Shown here one piece after another: positions 15,717 through 23,761 of a DNA stretch of 64,000 nt. The translations under genes were made by a program, and so were the position numbers. This DNA is from Bacillota bacterium (GTDB taxonomy: Bacteria > Bacillota > Clostridia > Christensenellales > JAEXRW01). Position 1 is the first letter of the stretch. Every line of letters starts with the position of its first letter. The DNA is taken from the NCBI GenBank assembly GCA_023454175.1, contig JAEXRW010000025.1:1-64000 (forward strand), in the 5' to 3' direction. The notes below the pieces were generated by a model. That model was not told the origin of the DNA and searched no databases. It saw nothing but the letters and a program-made list of their open reading frames with translations.

Positions 15717-18496
15717 ACACCGCAACACGGAAAAAAGGATTTGTACCGGTGATGATCCTGTACATCCTGGGCATATTCATGGGCGCCATCGATACGGGCA
15801 TCGTGGCCCCCGCGCGCACCATCATCCAATCCGGTCTGGGCGTGGACGACAAGACGGGCATCTGGATGATCACCGCGTTCACGCTGGCGTATGCATGCTC
15901 CATCCCGGTACTGGGCAAGCTGGCGGACCGGCTGGGGCGCAAACCCGTCTATATCGCCGCGATCTTCCTTTTCGGCGCGGGTTCGCTCCTTTGCGGGCTA
16001 TCCGAACACATTGGTGGATTCCCCATGCTCATCATCGGGCGCGTGATACAGGCCTTCGGCGGGGGCGGGATCGTCCCGCTGGCCACGGCAGAATTCGGCA
16101 CGAGTTTCCCGCCCGAAAAGCGGGGGCTGGCGCTGGGATTGATCGGCGGGGTGTACGGCATCGCCAACATCATGGGCTCCACCATCGGCAGCGGCATCCT
16201 GGACGCGGTGGGCGTGAACAACTGGCAGTGGCTCTTTTATGTGAACCTGCCCATCAGCGCCATCATCATCATCGCCGGCATCTTCACACTGCCCAAGGGC
16301 GAGAAGGTGGCATCCAAAAAGCTGGACGTATGGGGCACGCTGGTGCTGCTATTGATGATCCTCTCGCTGCTCTACGGGCTGAACAACCTGGACTTCTTCG
16401 ACTTCGGGAACACCATCACCCAGACGAACGTGTACCCGTTCCTCATCGCCTTCGCGGTGCTGGTGCCGGTCTTCATCCTCATTGAACGGCGGGTGGCGGA
16501 CCCGATACTGGACCTGACGTATTTCAAAAAGCGCAACATCCTCATCACGTTCATCCTCTCCTTCATCGCGGGCGTATGCCTGATGGGGCTGGTCTTCGTG
16601 CCGCAATTCTCGGAGAACGGCCTCCGGATCGCATCGGGGAAGGGCGGCTATTTCGTGACCATACTGGGGCTTTTCTCGGGCATCGGGGCGCCGCTGAGCG
16701 GGAAGCTCATCGATAAATACGGGCCCAAGCTGATATTGCTCATCGGGTTTGGCATCACGCTGGCGGGCGCGCTTTTCATCGTATTCATCGCGACGAACTA
16801 CACCACGGTGGCGACCATAATAGCGAGCCTGGTGATCGTGGGCGTCGGCCTTGGCTTTGTCATGGGGACGCCGCTGAACTACATGATGCTGGCCAACACG
16901 AAGAAGGAGGAATCCAACTCCGCGCTGGCCTCGCTCTCGCTGATGCGCTCCATCGGTACGACGATAGGGCCCATCCTGATGATCGGCTTCATCGCGCAGG
17001 CGGGGATCGCGGCCAAGGACAACCTGATGAACATCCTGCCGCCGGTATCGGCCATCAACGTGCAGGCGGACGCCAGCCTGACGCAGCCGATCAAGGACGA
17101 TTTCCTCATCATCAAAAACAACATCCCGAAGACGGATGCGGATACGGCGGCGCTGAAAACCAAGCTGGACGAACTGGAAGCATTGAACAATGCCGTGGCA
17201 GCCGCGGACAAGGAAACAATGGCGGCGTACGACAAGATCAAGACGGACCCGCAATTCAAGTCCATGATCTCAAAAATGAACATGCCGGATACGACCAGTA
17301 ACGAGGCGCCGGATTTCACGGAGCAGAAGAAGAAGCTGGACAATACGGGGGGCATCACGGCGGCGGAAATCGACGAGCGGTTAAAGATGCTGGATACAGG
17401 AAGCACAAAAATGGACTTCGACATGAAGAACGGGACGCTGCCCGACGATGTACTCAAGGACCTGCAGAGCGCGGACGTCACCAATATAACAGCGCGGACA
17501 GTGAACCTCGTGGACCGGATATTCCACGATAAAACACCTGCCGTCATCACCGATATCCAGAACGGCATCCAGGAGGGCATCGACGGGGTGAAATCGGGCA
17601 TCGACGGCATATGGAGCGGGCGGGACGGCATTACAGAAGGCCTTACCGGCATCCAGAGCGGCGTCGACGGCGTAGGAAAAGGGATCGACGGCATCGACAC
17701 AGGGCTATCGGGCATGAACAAGGGCCTGAAGGGGATGAACAGCGCGGTCTCGGGCATGAACAAGGGGCTATCCGGCATGAAGTCCGCCAGGAGCGGGATG
17801 GAAAAGGGTCTGACCGGAATCAACGCCGGGATCGCCGGTATGGAAACAGGGCTGGCCCAGCAAAAAGGCATCCTTGCCGGACTGCAGGCGCAACTGGCCA
17901 CGGCCACCGACCCGGTACAGATCGGCAAACTGAAGGGGCAGATCACAGGGATCCAGGCCGGGATCACGGCGCTGACAGGGCAATTGAACGGCGCGAAGGC
18001 CCAGAAGGCGCAGATGGAGGCAGGCATCAAGGCGCTGAATACACAGATCAGCAGCATGCAGAAGGGCATCCGGTCCATCCGAAACGCGAAGCCGCAATTG
18101 ACCAACCTCATGAGCCTGATGGAAAAAGAAAAGGGGCTGATGGCGGACCTGCAGAAAGGGATGAAGGACTGCATCCCGCTGATGCAGGACGCGCTGGCGC
18201 TATTGAACGCCGACCTCAGTGCGATGCAGGACGCCCTGCCCAGGATGGAAAAGCTGAAGGCCAGCATCCCGTCCACCTTCCAAATCGCGAAGGAGACCTA
18301 CTCTGCCCAGGTGCGGGACAAAGGCGGGGAGATCGAAAGCGTATTCCAGAGCACGCTGAACGAAGGCTTCCGCCAGATGTACTATGCGGTATCGGCATTT
18401 GCCCTGATCGCTTTCATCATCCTGCTGTTTTACAGGCGTGACAAAGGTTTGGAGAAACTGGCTGCAAAAGGCGCGAAAGTGGAGATAAAAGAGTAA
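15701..18496 (+). CDS. MFS drug-efflux-like transporter (DHA2/EmrB type) with giant extracellular heptad-repeat insert
   Basis: A 931-residue membrane protein. The first 440 residues read as a DHA2-type exporter with motif A (GKLADRLGRKP) and the motif C region. A segment of about 450 residues (17030-18370) is then inserted before the last membrane helix (YYAVSAFALIAFIILLF, about 18378-18430). The insert starts with a helical part, then about 15 units of the form xxxG[ILM]xxG (17545-17870), then a long coiled-coil-like part. Such XXXLXXG heptads are known in YhgE/Pip and MMPL-type proteins of Gram-positive bacteria. AGGAGAGGA precedes ATG 15701. The normal length of the family is about 480-550 residues. 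Confidence 0.9.
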   Translation: MDLMVNTATRKKGFVPVMILYILGIFMGAIDTGIVAPARTIIQSGLGVDDKTGIWMITAFTLAYACSIPVLGKLADRLGRKPVYIAAIFLFGAGSLLCGLSEHIGGFPMLIIGRVIQAFGGGGIVPLATAEFGTSFPPEKRGLALGLIGGVYGIANIMGSTIGSGILDAVGVNNWQWLFYVNLPISAIIIIAGIFTLPKGEKVASKKLDVWGTLVLLLMILSLLYGLNNLDFFDFGNTITQTNVYPFLIAFAVLVPVFILIERRVADPILDLTYFKKRNILITFILSFIAGVCLMGLVFVPQFSENGLRIASGKGGYFVTILGLFSGIGAPLSGKLIDKYGPKLILLIGFGITLAGALFIVFIATNYTTVATIIASLVIVGVGLGFVMGTPLNYMMLANTKKEESNSALASLSLMRSIGTTIGPILMIGFIAQAGIAAKDNLMNILPPVSAINVQADASLTQPIKDDFLIIKNNIPKTDADTAALKTKLDELEALNNAVAAADKETMAAYDKIKTDPQFKSMISKMNMPDTTSNEAPDFTEQKKKLDNTGGITAAEIDERLKMLDTGSTKMDFDMKNGTLPDDVLKDLQSADVTNITARTVNLVDRIFHDKTPAVITDIQNGIQEGIDGVKSGIDGIWSGRDGITEGLTGIQSGVDGVGKGIDGIDTGLSGMNKGLKGMNSAVSGMNKGLSGMKSARSGMEKGLTGINAGIAGMETGLAQQKGILAGLQAQLATATDPVQIGKLKGQITGIQAGITALTGQLNGAKAQKAQMEAGIKALNTQISSMQKGIRSIRNAKPQLTNLMSLMEKEKGLMADLQKGMKDCIPLMQDALALLNADLSAMQDALPRMEKLKASIPSTFQIAKETYSAQVRDKGGEIESVFQSTLNEGFRQMYYAVSAFALIAFIILLFYRRDKGLEKLAAKGAKVEIKE

Positions 18497-18526
18497 ACCC
18501 CGGGACAGGAAATATCGATACTATAT

Positions 18527-18556
18527 ATGGAGAGGCTGCGTACGCGGCCTTTCATT
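18527..18556 (+). terminator. Weak terminator after the MFS gene
   Basis: GAGGCTGCGTACGCGGCCTTTCATTTTC: a short GC-rich hairpin with one wobble pair and an interrupted T tract, 30 bases after the stop codon. Confidence 0.45.
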
Positions 18557-18670
18557 TTCAACATAAATACGTCCTACCGGTCGTATAGCTCGTTTGAAGG
18601 CTACCGTTTGCGGTATCCATATAAAGGCCGAGGCCTTTTGAACGATATAAAATAGTTTGGAGATAAAGAA

Positions 18671-19222
18671 ATGAAACAAAAGATCCTATTCATCACCATC
18701 ATGATCTGCCTGGCCCTGCTGCTGGCGGGGTGCACCGGGGCGGCGGCGGAAGGGGAAAAAAGCGAACCAACCAAACCGGAGGCTAAGGCCTCCGCTGCGG
18801 AGACTAAGCCCTCCTCTTCGGAGTCCAAGGCCTCCACTGGGGAGGCCAAGAAAAAAGCCGTGGAAACGACGTTCACGGGCTACCTCGTGGATGTGAAATG
18901 CGGATACCTGGGGAAAGGCAGGCTGGACGGCGCCGACCTGACGGCCCACCCCGAGAAGCATACGCTGGAATGCGCGCTCTCAGAGGAATCCATGGCAAGC
19001 GGATACGGCCTGTGCATGAAGGACGAAAAAGGCGTGTACAAATTCTTCCCCTTTGACGCTGACGGGAGCAGGATGGCAAAGGATGTACTTGAAAAATCCA
19101 CCCGGAATGACAACATGCTGGTGGAACTGAAATATGTGGAGGAGAACGACATGATCCAACTGGTCTCCATCACAGAAATCGACAAGGTGGAGGAAGCGCC
19201 GAAAGCAGAGACACACGAATAG
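18671..19222 (+). CDS. Lipoprotein with GYLxDxKCG / EKHTLxCAL motifs (copy 1)
   Basis: An exported lipoprotein of 183 residues of unrecognised family. It has a signal peptide with lipobox LLAGC (cysteine about residue 21), then a low-complexity linker made of three imperfect repeats of about ten residues (EAKASAAETK, PSSSESKAST, GEAKKK), then a domain with FTGYLVDVKCG, EKHTLECAL, ASGYGLCMKD and YKFFPFDADG. It shares this domain with the protein at 19850. The conserved cysteines sit in the same positions in both and could bind metal or form a disulfide. Followed by a strong terminator. No known function. Confidence 0.85.
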   Translation: MKQKILFITIMICLALLLAGCTGAAAEGEKSEPTKPEAKASAAETKPSSSESKASTGEAKKKAVETTFTGYLVDVKCGYLGKGRLDGADLTAHPEKHTLECALSEESMASGYGLCMKDEKGVYKFFPFDADGSRMAKDVLEKSTRNDNMLVELKYVEENDMIQLVSITEIDKVEEAPKAETHE

Positions 19223-19229
19223 ACGCATG

Positions 19230-19252
19230 AAGCCCGCAAAAGCGGGCTTTTT
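19230..19252. terminator. Terminator between convergent genes
   Basis: AAGCCCGC-AAAA-GCGGGCTTTTTT, directly after the lipoprotein stop and 15 bases before the stop of the minus-strand gene. The T tract serves the plus strand; the minus strand has only a short one. Confidence 0.9.
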
Positions 19253-19266
19253 TATATTCATTTATA

Positions 19267-19737
19267 TCAGACGCCAGCCTGCCGGGACCTAGCTATGACC
19301 ATGAGGATGACATGCAGGGGGATGAGGGCCAGCATGGCGACGAACAAGGCGGTATGGACATTATAAGCCGCGGCGACGGAGAGCATATCCACCTTCATCA
19401 GGATGCCGGTGACCATATTGCACAGGACAAGAAGGAATGCGATACTCCCAGCGAGGCGCGCGAAAAAGAGGACCTGTTTCCCTGCCTTCCACAAGGCTTT
19501 ACGCGGGAGCGCCATATAAAGTAAGCCTTTCAGTGCGGCCTTGCGCTCCTTTAGAAATACCAATGCAACAAGCGGCGCCCCGAGGATGGCCAATCCTGTG
19601 TAGAAATGGACGGCGGCCAGAACAGGGATGTAGTGGATATACAGATTTACGAGGCCGGAAAGCAGGTTGAACACGATGAAGAAAGCCATGGCAAAATGAA
19701 CGACGCCTACCGGGGATGACGCAAAACGCTGTTTCAT
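19267..19737 (-). CDS. Four-helix membrane protein, possibly cytochrome b561-like
   Basis: An integral membrane protein of 156 residues with four hydrophobic segments (about 12-32, 38-62, 88-112, 125-148). Histidines lie in or at the ends of helices: VHFAMAF, VHFYTG, YNVHTALF and PLHVILM. This pattern resembles small b-type cytochromes (b561 or hydrogenase/formate dehydrogenase cytochrome b types), where paired histidines hold haem. The match is by pattern only. It sits between two paralogous cysteine-motif lipoproteins, which may point to a shared redox role on the cell surface. Confidence 0.55.
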   Translation of the reverse strand: MKQRFASSPVGVVHFAMAFFIVFNLLSGLVNLYIHYIPVLAAVHFYTGLAILGAPLVALVFLKERKAALKGLLYMALPRKALWKAGKQVLFFARLAGSIAFLLVLCNMVTGILMKVDMLSVAAAYNVHTALFVAMLALIPLHVILMVIARSRQAGV

Positions 19738-19849
19738 GTACTATCCCTCCAAAATGCCGGTTGTTTATCAATACCACGGAATGTTGTTTCGAATCGTAAA
19801 ATACTGGTATCAATGATTCAACAAACATTTATTGAAGGGAAGAGAATCC

Positions 19850-20362
19850 ATGAAACGCGTTCTTCTACTGGCAGCAGCAATCATTACAGGCGTGATCCTG
19901 AGCCTGACAGCCTGCAGCAGCACACCTGCAGCCTCACAGTCCGCACCATCGGCAACTGCCCCCGCTACGGCCAGCAGCGCACCGATACCAACAAAACCGC
20001 AAGAGGGACAGGGCACCTTCACGGGCTACCTGATCGACCAGAAATGCGGCCTGCAGGGGATCGACATCCAGGACGGCACGGACATCACCAAATTCCCTGA
20101 AAAGCACACGCTAAGTTGCGCGCTGATGCCGATGTGCATCGCCAGCGGATACGGGATATCCATCCAGCAGAGCGACGGGACATACAAGTACTATAAGTTT
20201 GACGCGAACGGAAGCACAGCGGCCAAGAGCACGGTGATCGACAAGACCACTAAAAAGGACAGCCTGCTGGTGGAAGTCACGGGCGCAATGAACGGCGACA
20301 CCATCACGCTGGTTTCCATCAAAGAAATAGACACTGCGAGCGTAACGCCCAACACGAAATAG
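19850..20362 (+). CDS. Lipoprotein with GYLxDxKCG / EKHTLxCAL motifs (copy 2)
   Basis: A 170-residue exported lipoprotein (lipobox SLTAC, cysteine about residue 17). An alanine/serine/proline-rich linker (about 18-45) is followed by FTGYLIDQKCG, EKHTLSCAL, MCIASGYG and YKYYKFDANG, the same order and spacing as in the protein at 18671. ATG 19850 is preferred over the in-frame TTG at 19832, because GAAGGGAAG precedes it at proper distance. The domain is not one I can name. A shared domain next to a possible cytochrome-like protein suggests a small surface module. Confidence 0.85.
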   Translation: MKRVLLLAAAIITGVILSLTACSSTPAASQSAPSATAPATASSAPIPTKPQEGQGTFTGYLIDQKCGLQGIDIQDGTDITKFPEKHTLSCALMPMCIASGYGISIQQSDGTYKYYKFDANGSTAAKSTVIDKTTKKDSLLVEVTGAMNGDTITLVSIKEIDTASVTPNTK

Positions 20363-20463
20363 AACGTTGCTGCCATATAAAATTCCCTCACGAACATGCA
20401 TAGAGCACGCTCTATTTGGAAAACGTCATAAGGTAATCTCTCTTTTTTGAAAGGAAGATGCCT

Positions 20464-20754
20464 ATGATGAACGCGAGCGTGGTGCTGGAGGGGACATGGA
20501 TGTACCAGCAGCGGCAGCAGTGCAGGATACGCGTGATACGGACGGAGACGGCTTGCGGACCTGCGGACAGGAACAACCTACAGCACAATGAAGCAGGCAA
20601 ACTGCCGGAATGCTACCATGCGCTATACGAATGCCCGACGGAAAGGGGCCTCTTCGATACAGGGAGCGCGGGATTCACCACGCTGGAGGAAGCGATGCAC
20701 GAGGCCGAGCGGACCATCAACCAGAAAGTCACATGGCAAATACCCTGCTGCTGA
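20464..20754 (+). CDS. Small hypothetical protein, cysteine-containing
   Basis: A protein of 96 residues if it starts at ATG 20464; AAGGAA lies seven bases upstream, while the ATG at 20458 would sit inside that site. It has no signal peptide or membrane segment. It has scattered cysteines (QQCRIRV, TACG, ECYHALYECP) and ends PCC. The second half (GFTTLEEAMHEAERTI) looks like an ordered helix. Not recognised. The codon pattern agrees with neighbouring genes, which supports it as a real gene. Confidence 0.55.
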   Translation: MMNASVVLEGTWMYQQRQQCRIRVIRTETACGPADRNNLQHNEAGKLPECYHALYECPTERGLFDTGSAGFTTLEEAMHEAERTINQKVTWQIPCC

Positions 20755-20781
20755 AACTACCAAAAATATTTTAAAAATCTA

Positions 20782-20812
20782 TTGACCCTGACGCAACGTC
20801 AGGGTTTATCAT
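20782..20812 (+). promoter_or_regulatory. MerR-type promoter with palindromic operator
   Basis: TTGACC and TATCAT are separated by 19 bases, longer than the usual 17, and the spacer holds the perfect palindrome ACCCTGACG-CAA-CGTCAGGGT (20785-20805). An overlong spacer with a central palindrome is the hallmark of promoters activated by MerR-family proteins. It lies directly in front of the MerR fragment at 20840 and about 300 bases before the intact MerR gene. Confidence 0.85.
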
Positions 20813-20839
20813 TTTAGCCGATGAAGGGAGCGATGAAAG

Positions 20840-20881
20840 ATGCCTTACACGGTGAAACAGGCGGCGGACATGGCAGGGGTG
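20840..20881 (+). pseudogene. N-terminal fragment of a second MerR regulator
   Basis: ATG 20840 starts MPYTVKQAADMAGV, which is the beginning of a MerR helix-turn-helix and matches MPYTIKQAAEMAGV of the intact gene at 21109, with silent and conservative changes. After 14 codons the similarity stops. It therefore looks like a diverged paralogue that lost the rest of its gene, not a fresh tandem duplication. Its promoter and operator survive upstream. Confidence 0.75.
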
Positions 20882-21090
20882 ATACAAATGTACAATTTAA
20901 AATGTACAATGTGCATTGCATGCACATTGGTATAATGACGGAATGCTCTACCGGGCAAGATGAAATGGACCTGCGGGGAGGGGAATACGGCCACGGTCTG
21001 GCAATGTCTGCCGCCACTTATACAACAGCGTATGCGTGCGCGCTACGCTGCACCGTTAAAACCATATTGCTTTCTGTACTAGGTTTAAGT
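20882..21090. other. Non-coding stretch between MerR fragment and MerR gene
   Basis: It contains two TGTACA sites (20889-20908) and the perfect palindrome CAATGTGCAT-TGC-ATGCACATTG (20907-20929), directly followed by TATAAT at 20931-20936. No matching -35 box is at 16-18 bases. The palindrome may be an operator for the intact merR. No gene is seen. Confidence 0.5.
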
Positions 21091-21108
21091 AAGGAGGGTT
21101 AGTTGAGA

Positions 21109-21861
21109 ATGCCTTATACGATCAAACAGGCGGCGGAAATGGCGGGGGTGAGCGTGCGAACGTTACACCATTACGACCAGATGGGATTATTACACCCGGC
21201 TGAAACCACACCGGCGGGATACCGATTATATGGAGAGCGGGAGATGGAAAAGCTGCAGCAGATCCTCTTTTTCCGGGAGCTGGATTTCCCGCTCGTACAA
21301 ATCAAAGCGATCCTTGAGCGGCCGGATTTCTACCCGGGAGAGGCACTGCTGGCCCACCGCTCGGCGCTGATGGCAAGGCGGGAGCGGCTGGACGCCCTCA
21401 TTGAAAACATCGACAGGACCATCAAGTCCTGCAAGGGAGGAAATAAAATGAAAAGCGAGGAACGCTTCACCGGATTTGGCAAAAAGCTCATCGCAGAGAA
21501 TGAAGCCAGATACGGGAAGGAGATCCGGGAGAAATTCGGCGAGGATGCCGTGAATGAAAGTTACGCAAAGGTGGGGAAATATTCCAAGGAAGAGTGGGAA
21601 GCCATCCAAGCCGAGGCGGACGGTATATACCGGTCACTTGCGGGCATGATGCATTTGCCTGCGGATTCCAGGGAAGTGCAGGAACTCATCCAAAAGCATT
21701 ACGACCACCTGAACAAATATTTCGCCACATACACCAGGGAGATGTACGCGGGGCTGGGGGAGATGTATGCGGAAGACGAGCGGTTCCGCGCGTTCTACGA
21801 GAAATACGCTGCGGGGATGGCGGAGTTTATGCAAAATGCCATAAGGGCATTTTGCAGTTAA
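21109..21861 (+). CDS. MerR-family regulator with TipAS-type antibiotic-recognition domain
   Basis: A transcription activator of 250 residues, TipAL/Mta-like. It has the MerR helix-turn-helix (YTIKQAAEMAGVSVRTLHHYDQMGLLHP), a dimerisation helix to about residue 110, and a C-terminal TipAS domain (about 125-250: ...YAKVGKYSKEEWEAIQAEADGIYRSLAGMM..., ...HYDHLNKYFATYTREMYAGLGEMYAEDERFRAFYEKY...). TipAS domains bind thiopeptide-type or other bulky drugs. AAGGAGGG gives ATG 21109 a spacing of 10. The matching MerR-type promoter is at 20782. A possible target is its own transcript; no exporter follows in the same direction. Confidence 0.92.
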   Translation: MPYTIKQAAEMAGVSVRTLHHYDQMGLLHPAETTPAGYRLYGEREMEKLQQILFFRELDFPLVQIKAILERPDFYPGEALLAHRSALMARRERLDALIENIDRTIKSCKGGNKMKSEERFTGFGKKLIAENEARYGKEIREKFGEDAVNESYAKVGKYSKEEWEAIQAEADGIYRSLAGMMHLPADSREVQELIQKHYDHLNKYFATYTREMYAGLGEMYAEDERFRAFYEKYAAGMAEFMQNAIRAFCS

Positions 21862-22110
21862 GAATTAATAGTTAAGAGTTAAGAATTGAGGAGTCCAAGG
21901 CAATTTAGAATCGCCTTTGAGCGAATTTCAAGTCGCCTTGGACGATTTAATAAAGATAACGTTAGCTGTATACCTTCGGCATGATTATATGGCCCGAGGA
22001 ACTAACCTTCAACCCTCGACCTAAATGCGAGGTTCAAATGGGTCTAAGCAAATGCTGATAGAAAAAGGTACAGTGGGATGTAAAGAACGGGCAGAATTTC
22101 GTAATATGAA
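21862..22110. other. Intergenic with heptamer repeat tail and long inverted repeat
   Basis: Directly after merR there are short AT-rich units (TTAAGAATTAATAGTTAAGAG...). Then GTCCAAGGC...GCCTTGGAC (about 21893-21945) forms an inverted repeat with 35 bases between the arms. No T tract follows on either strand. Nothing coding is seen. Confidence 0.45.
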
Positions 22111-22111
22111 A

Positions 22112-22177
22112 TCCCTCCTTCAGTCACCATACGACTCCGTTGGAGTCGATGGTGACAGCTCCCTCATCTGAGGGAGC
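22112..22177. repeat. Two-hairpin dispersed repeat (family B), copy 1, overlapping the end of cbiO
   Basis: Hairpin a: GTCACCAT..GACTCC-GTT-GGAGTC.ATGGTGAC (22123-22155). Hairpin b: GCTCCCTC-ATCT-GAGGGAGC (22158-22177). The same two-hairpin plan, with different stem sequences, is at 42246-42320, and a related longer one at 47361-47541. The minus-strand stop codon of cbiO (22164-22166) lies inside hairpin b, so the element supplies the last codons of that gene. Confidence 0.8.
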
Positions 22178-22955
22178 CAAGATAACCTTTACCGGGACAA
22201 TCGCGGCAGCGCTGGAGGGAGAGGGGCAGTTCCAGTGCGCAGTCCTCCATCAGACGTTCATTCATGAGAAGCTCCTGCGCGGGGCCGGTGCGGGCGATGC
22301 GTCCGTCTTTCAGAATGATGACGCGGGAGCAGACCTCCCAGATCATGTCCAGGTCATGGCTCGCGATGAGCTTCGTATGGCCGAGGCTTTGCAGCTGGTG
22401 TATCAGCCTGCGGCGGGAGCGGGGGTCCAGGGAGGCAGTGGGCTCGTCCATAGCAAGCAGCGCGGGCTCCATGGCCAATATCGTCGCGATGGAAACGGCG
22501 CGCTTTTCCCCGCCCGAGAGGCGGAGCGTGGAGCGGTCCTGTAGGTGCAGCACGCCCATGGCATCCAAAGCATCCGTCACACGCTGCTGTACCACAGCCT
22601 CGCCAAGTTTCAGATTACGCGGGCCGAAGGCGACATCCTCCGCTACAGTGCCCATGAAAAGCTGGTCATCGGGATCCTGGAAGACCAGGCCGATGGCGGT
22701 GCGGGCGGTATCGGCATTCTTTTTCGTCAGTCCAACGCCACCCACAAATACTTCACCTTTGGTGGGGAACAGGAGGCCGGTCAGGAGCATGAGGAGCGTG
22801 GACTTGCCGGCGCCGTTGGCCCCGATGAGGCCGACGGACTCGCCTTCGGATATCACGAAGTCCATATCCTGAATGGCTGTGTTGCCGTCGGGATATGTAT
22901 AGGAGAGGCCGCGCACCTCCAGGATATCCTTCTTTGCATCATCTACGCTTATCAT
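22164..22955 (-). CDS. cbiO: Energy-coupling ABC ATPase of cobalt/nickel uptake
   Basis: ATP-hydrolysing subunit of an ECF transporter, 263 residues. It has Walker A (GANGAGKST), the Q-loop (GLVFQDPDDQLF, typical of CbiO), signature LSGGEKRAV and Walker B (ALLAMDEPTASLD). It acts on the cytoplasmic face with CbiQ and CbiM. Its ATG overlaps the cbiQ stop by four bases, so the genes are translationally coupled. The last residues (GSLR) and the stop codon come from the repeat element at 22112-22177, so the native C-terminus was probably different. Confidence 0.95.
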   Translation of the reverse strand: MISVDDAKKDILEVRGLSYTYPDGNTAIQDMDFVISEGESVGLIGANGAGKSTLLMLLTGLLFPTKGEVFVGGVGLTKKNADTARTAIGLVFQDPDDQLFMGTVAEDVAFGPRNLKLGEAVVQQRVTDALDAMGVLHLQDRSTLRLSGGEKRAVSIATILAMEPALLAMDEPTASLDPRSRRRLIHQLQSLGHTKLIASHDLDMIWEVCSRVIILKDGRIARTGPAQELLMNERLMEDCALELPLSLQRCRDCPGKGYLGSLR

Positions 22956-23761
22956 CCCATCACTCCCGAAAGCAACCGCCCCAAAAGGGCCGGTATATCA
23001 TAAATACGGAAAAGAACGAAGGCGGCGGTCCACAGGACGGTCCAGGAAGCATCCTGCACACGGAACCTTTCGGCGCGGCCGGTATGGTATTCGCCGTCAA
23101 ACCGGCGGCAGAGCATGGCGTCATACACCCGGCGCGCGCGTTCAAACGTGCGCAGCAGCAGCATGCCCGCGAAGGAACCCCAGGCACGGGGGTGGATGCC
23201 CTTCTGCCCGGGGGCGCGCAGGCGATATGCGCGGTAGCTGCGGCCCGCTTCCTCGAGTAAAACACCGATGTAACGGTAGGTCAATACCAGTTGCAATACG
23301 AATATGCGGGGGACCCGGAGGGTACGCAATGCGCAGGCGATGCCGTCCATACCGGTGGTGGCCATGAGCAGGAGCGCGGCGGCCACGCTGAAGACCGATT
23401 TCAACACCAGGGAGGCAAAGGTGAGCCAGCCGCCCGTGATGGCCTGCCCCCCGACCATGAATAGACGCTGATCAAAAATGGGATTAAAAACGCCGATGAA
23501 AAGGATGAGGGGCAGCACATACAGAATTCTCCGGGCCACCACGCCCACGGGGACGCGGGAGGCTGCGAAGAGCACGACGGGGTAGAAGACGAAGGGAAGG
23601 AGCCGCACGACTTCATACCGGTCAAACGATGCAAGGGCGCCGATGAAAGCAACAGCCGTGGCCAGTTTAGCCACGGCATGCAGCCGGTGGATGGACGAAT
23701 GCCGCCGCGCGAGTGTGTCCAGCACCTTTATATTCTGCAGTGATTTTGCGATATCGGACAT
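22952..23761 (-). CDS. cbiQ: Cobalt/nickel ECF transporter transmembrane subunit
   Basis: T component of 269 residues with several hydrophobic segments. It has the family feature RxFERARRVYDAM near the C-terminal third (the ARR/ARG-type coupling helix that contacts the ATPase) and an N-terminal polar stretch (LDTLARRHSSIHRLHAVAKL) typical of CbiQ. The gene overlaps both neighbours (one base with cbiM, four with cbiO), so the three form one operon read on the minus strand. Confidence 0.93.
   Translation of the reverse strand: MSDIAKSLQNIKVLDTLARRHSSIHRLHAVAKLATAVAFIGALASFDRYEVVRLLPFVFYPVVLFAASRVPVGVVARRILYVLPLILFIGVFNPIFDQRLFMVGGQAITGGWLTFASLVLKSVFSVAAALLLMATTGMDGIACALRTLRVPRIFVLQLVLTYRYIGVLLEEAGRSYRAYRLRAPGQKGIHPRAWGSFAGMLLLRTFERARRVYDAMLCRRFDGEYHTGRAERFRVQDASWTVLWTAAFVLFRIYDIPALLGRLLSGVMG

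Noticed and set aside
15895..16485. 196-codon frame inside the MFS gene
   Set aside because: Out-of-frame overlap rich in R, H and G, a common artefact of GC-rich coding DNA.
17545..17870. Regular 21-base periodicity taken as tandem DNA repeat
   Set aside because: It is explained by the seven-residue xxxG[ILM]xxG heptads of the MFS insert.
16349..18276. Long minus-strand frames of 301 and 465 codons
   Set aside because: Shadows of the MFS gene; the 465-codon frame shows Met/Pro/Ser repeats that mirror the heptad repeats of the real gene.
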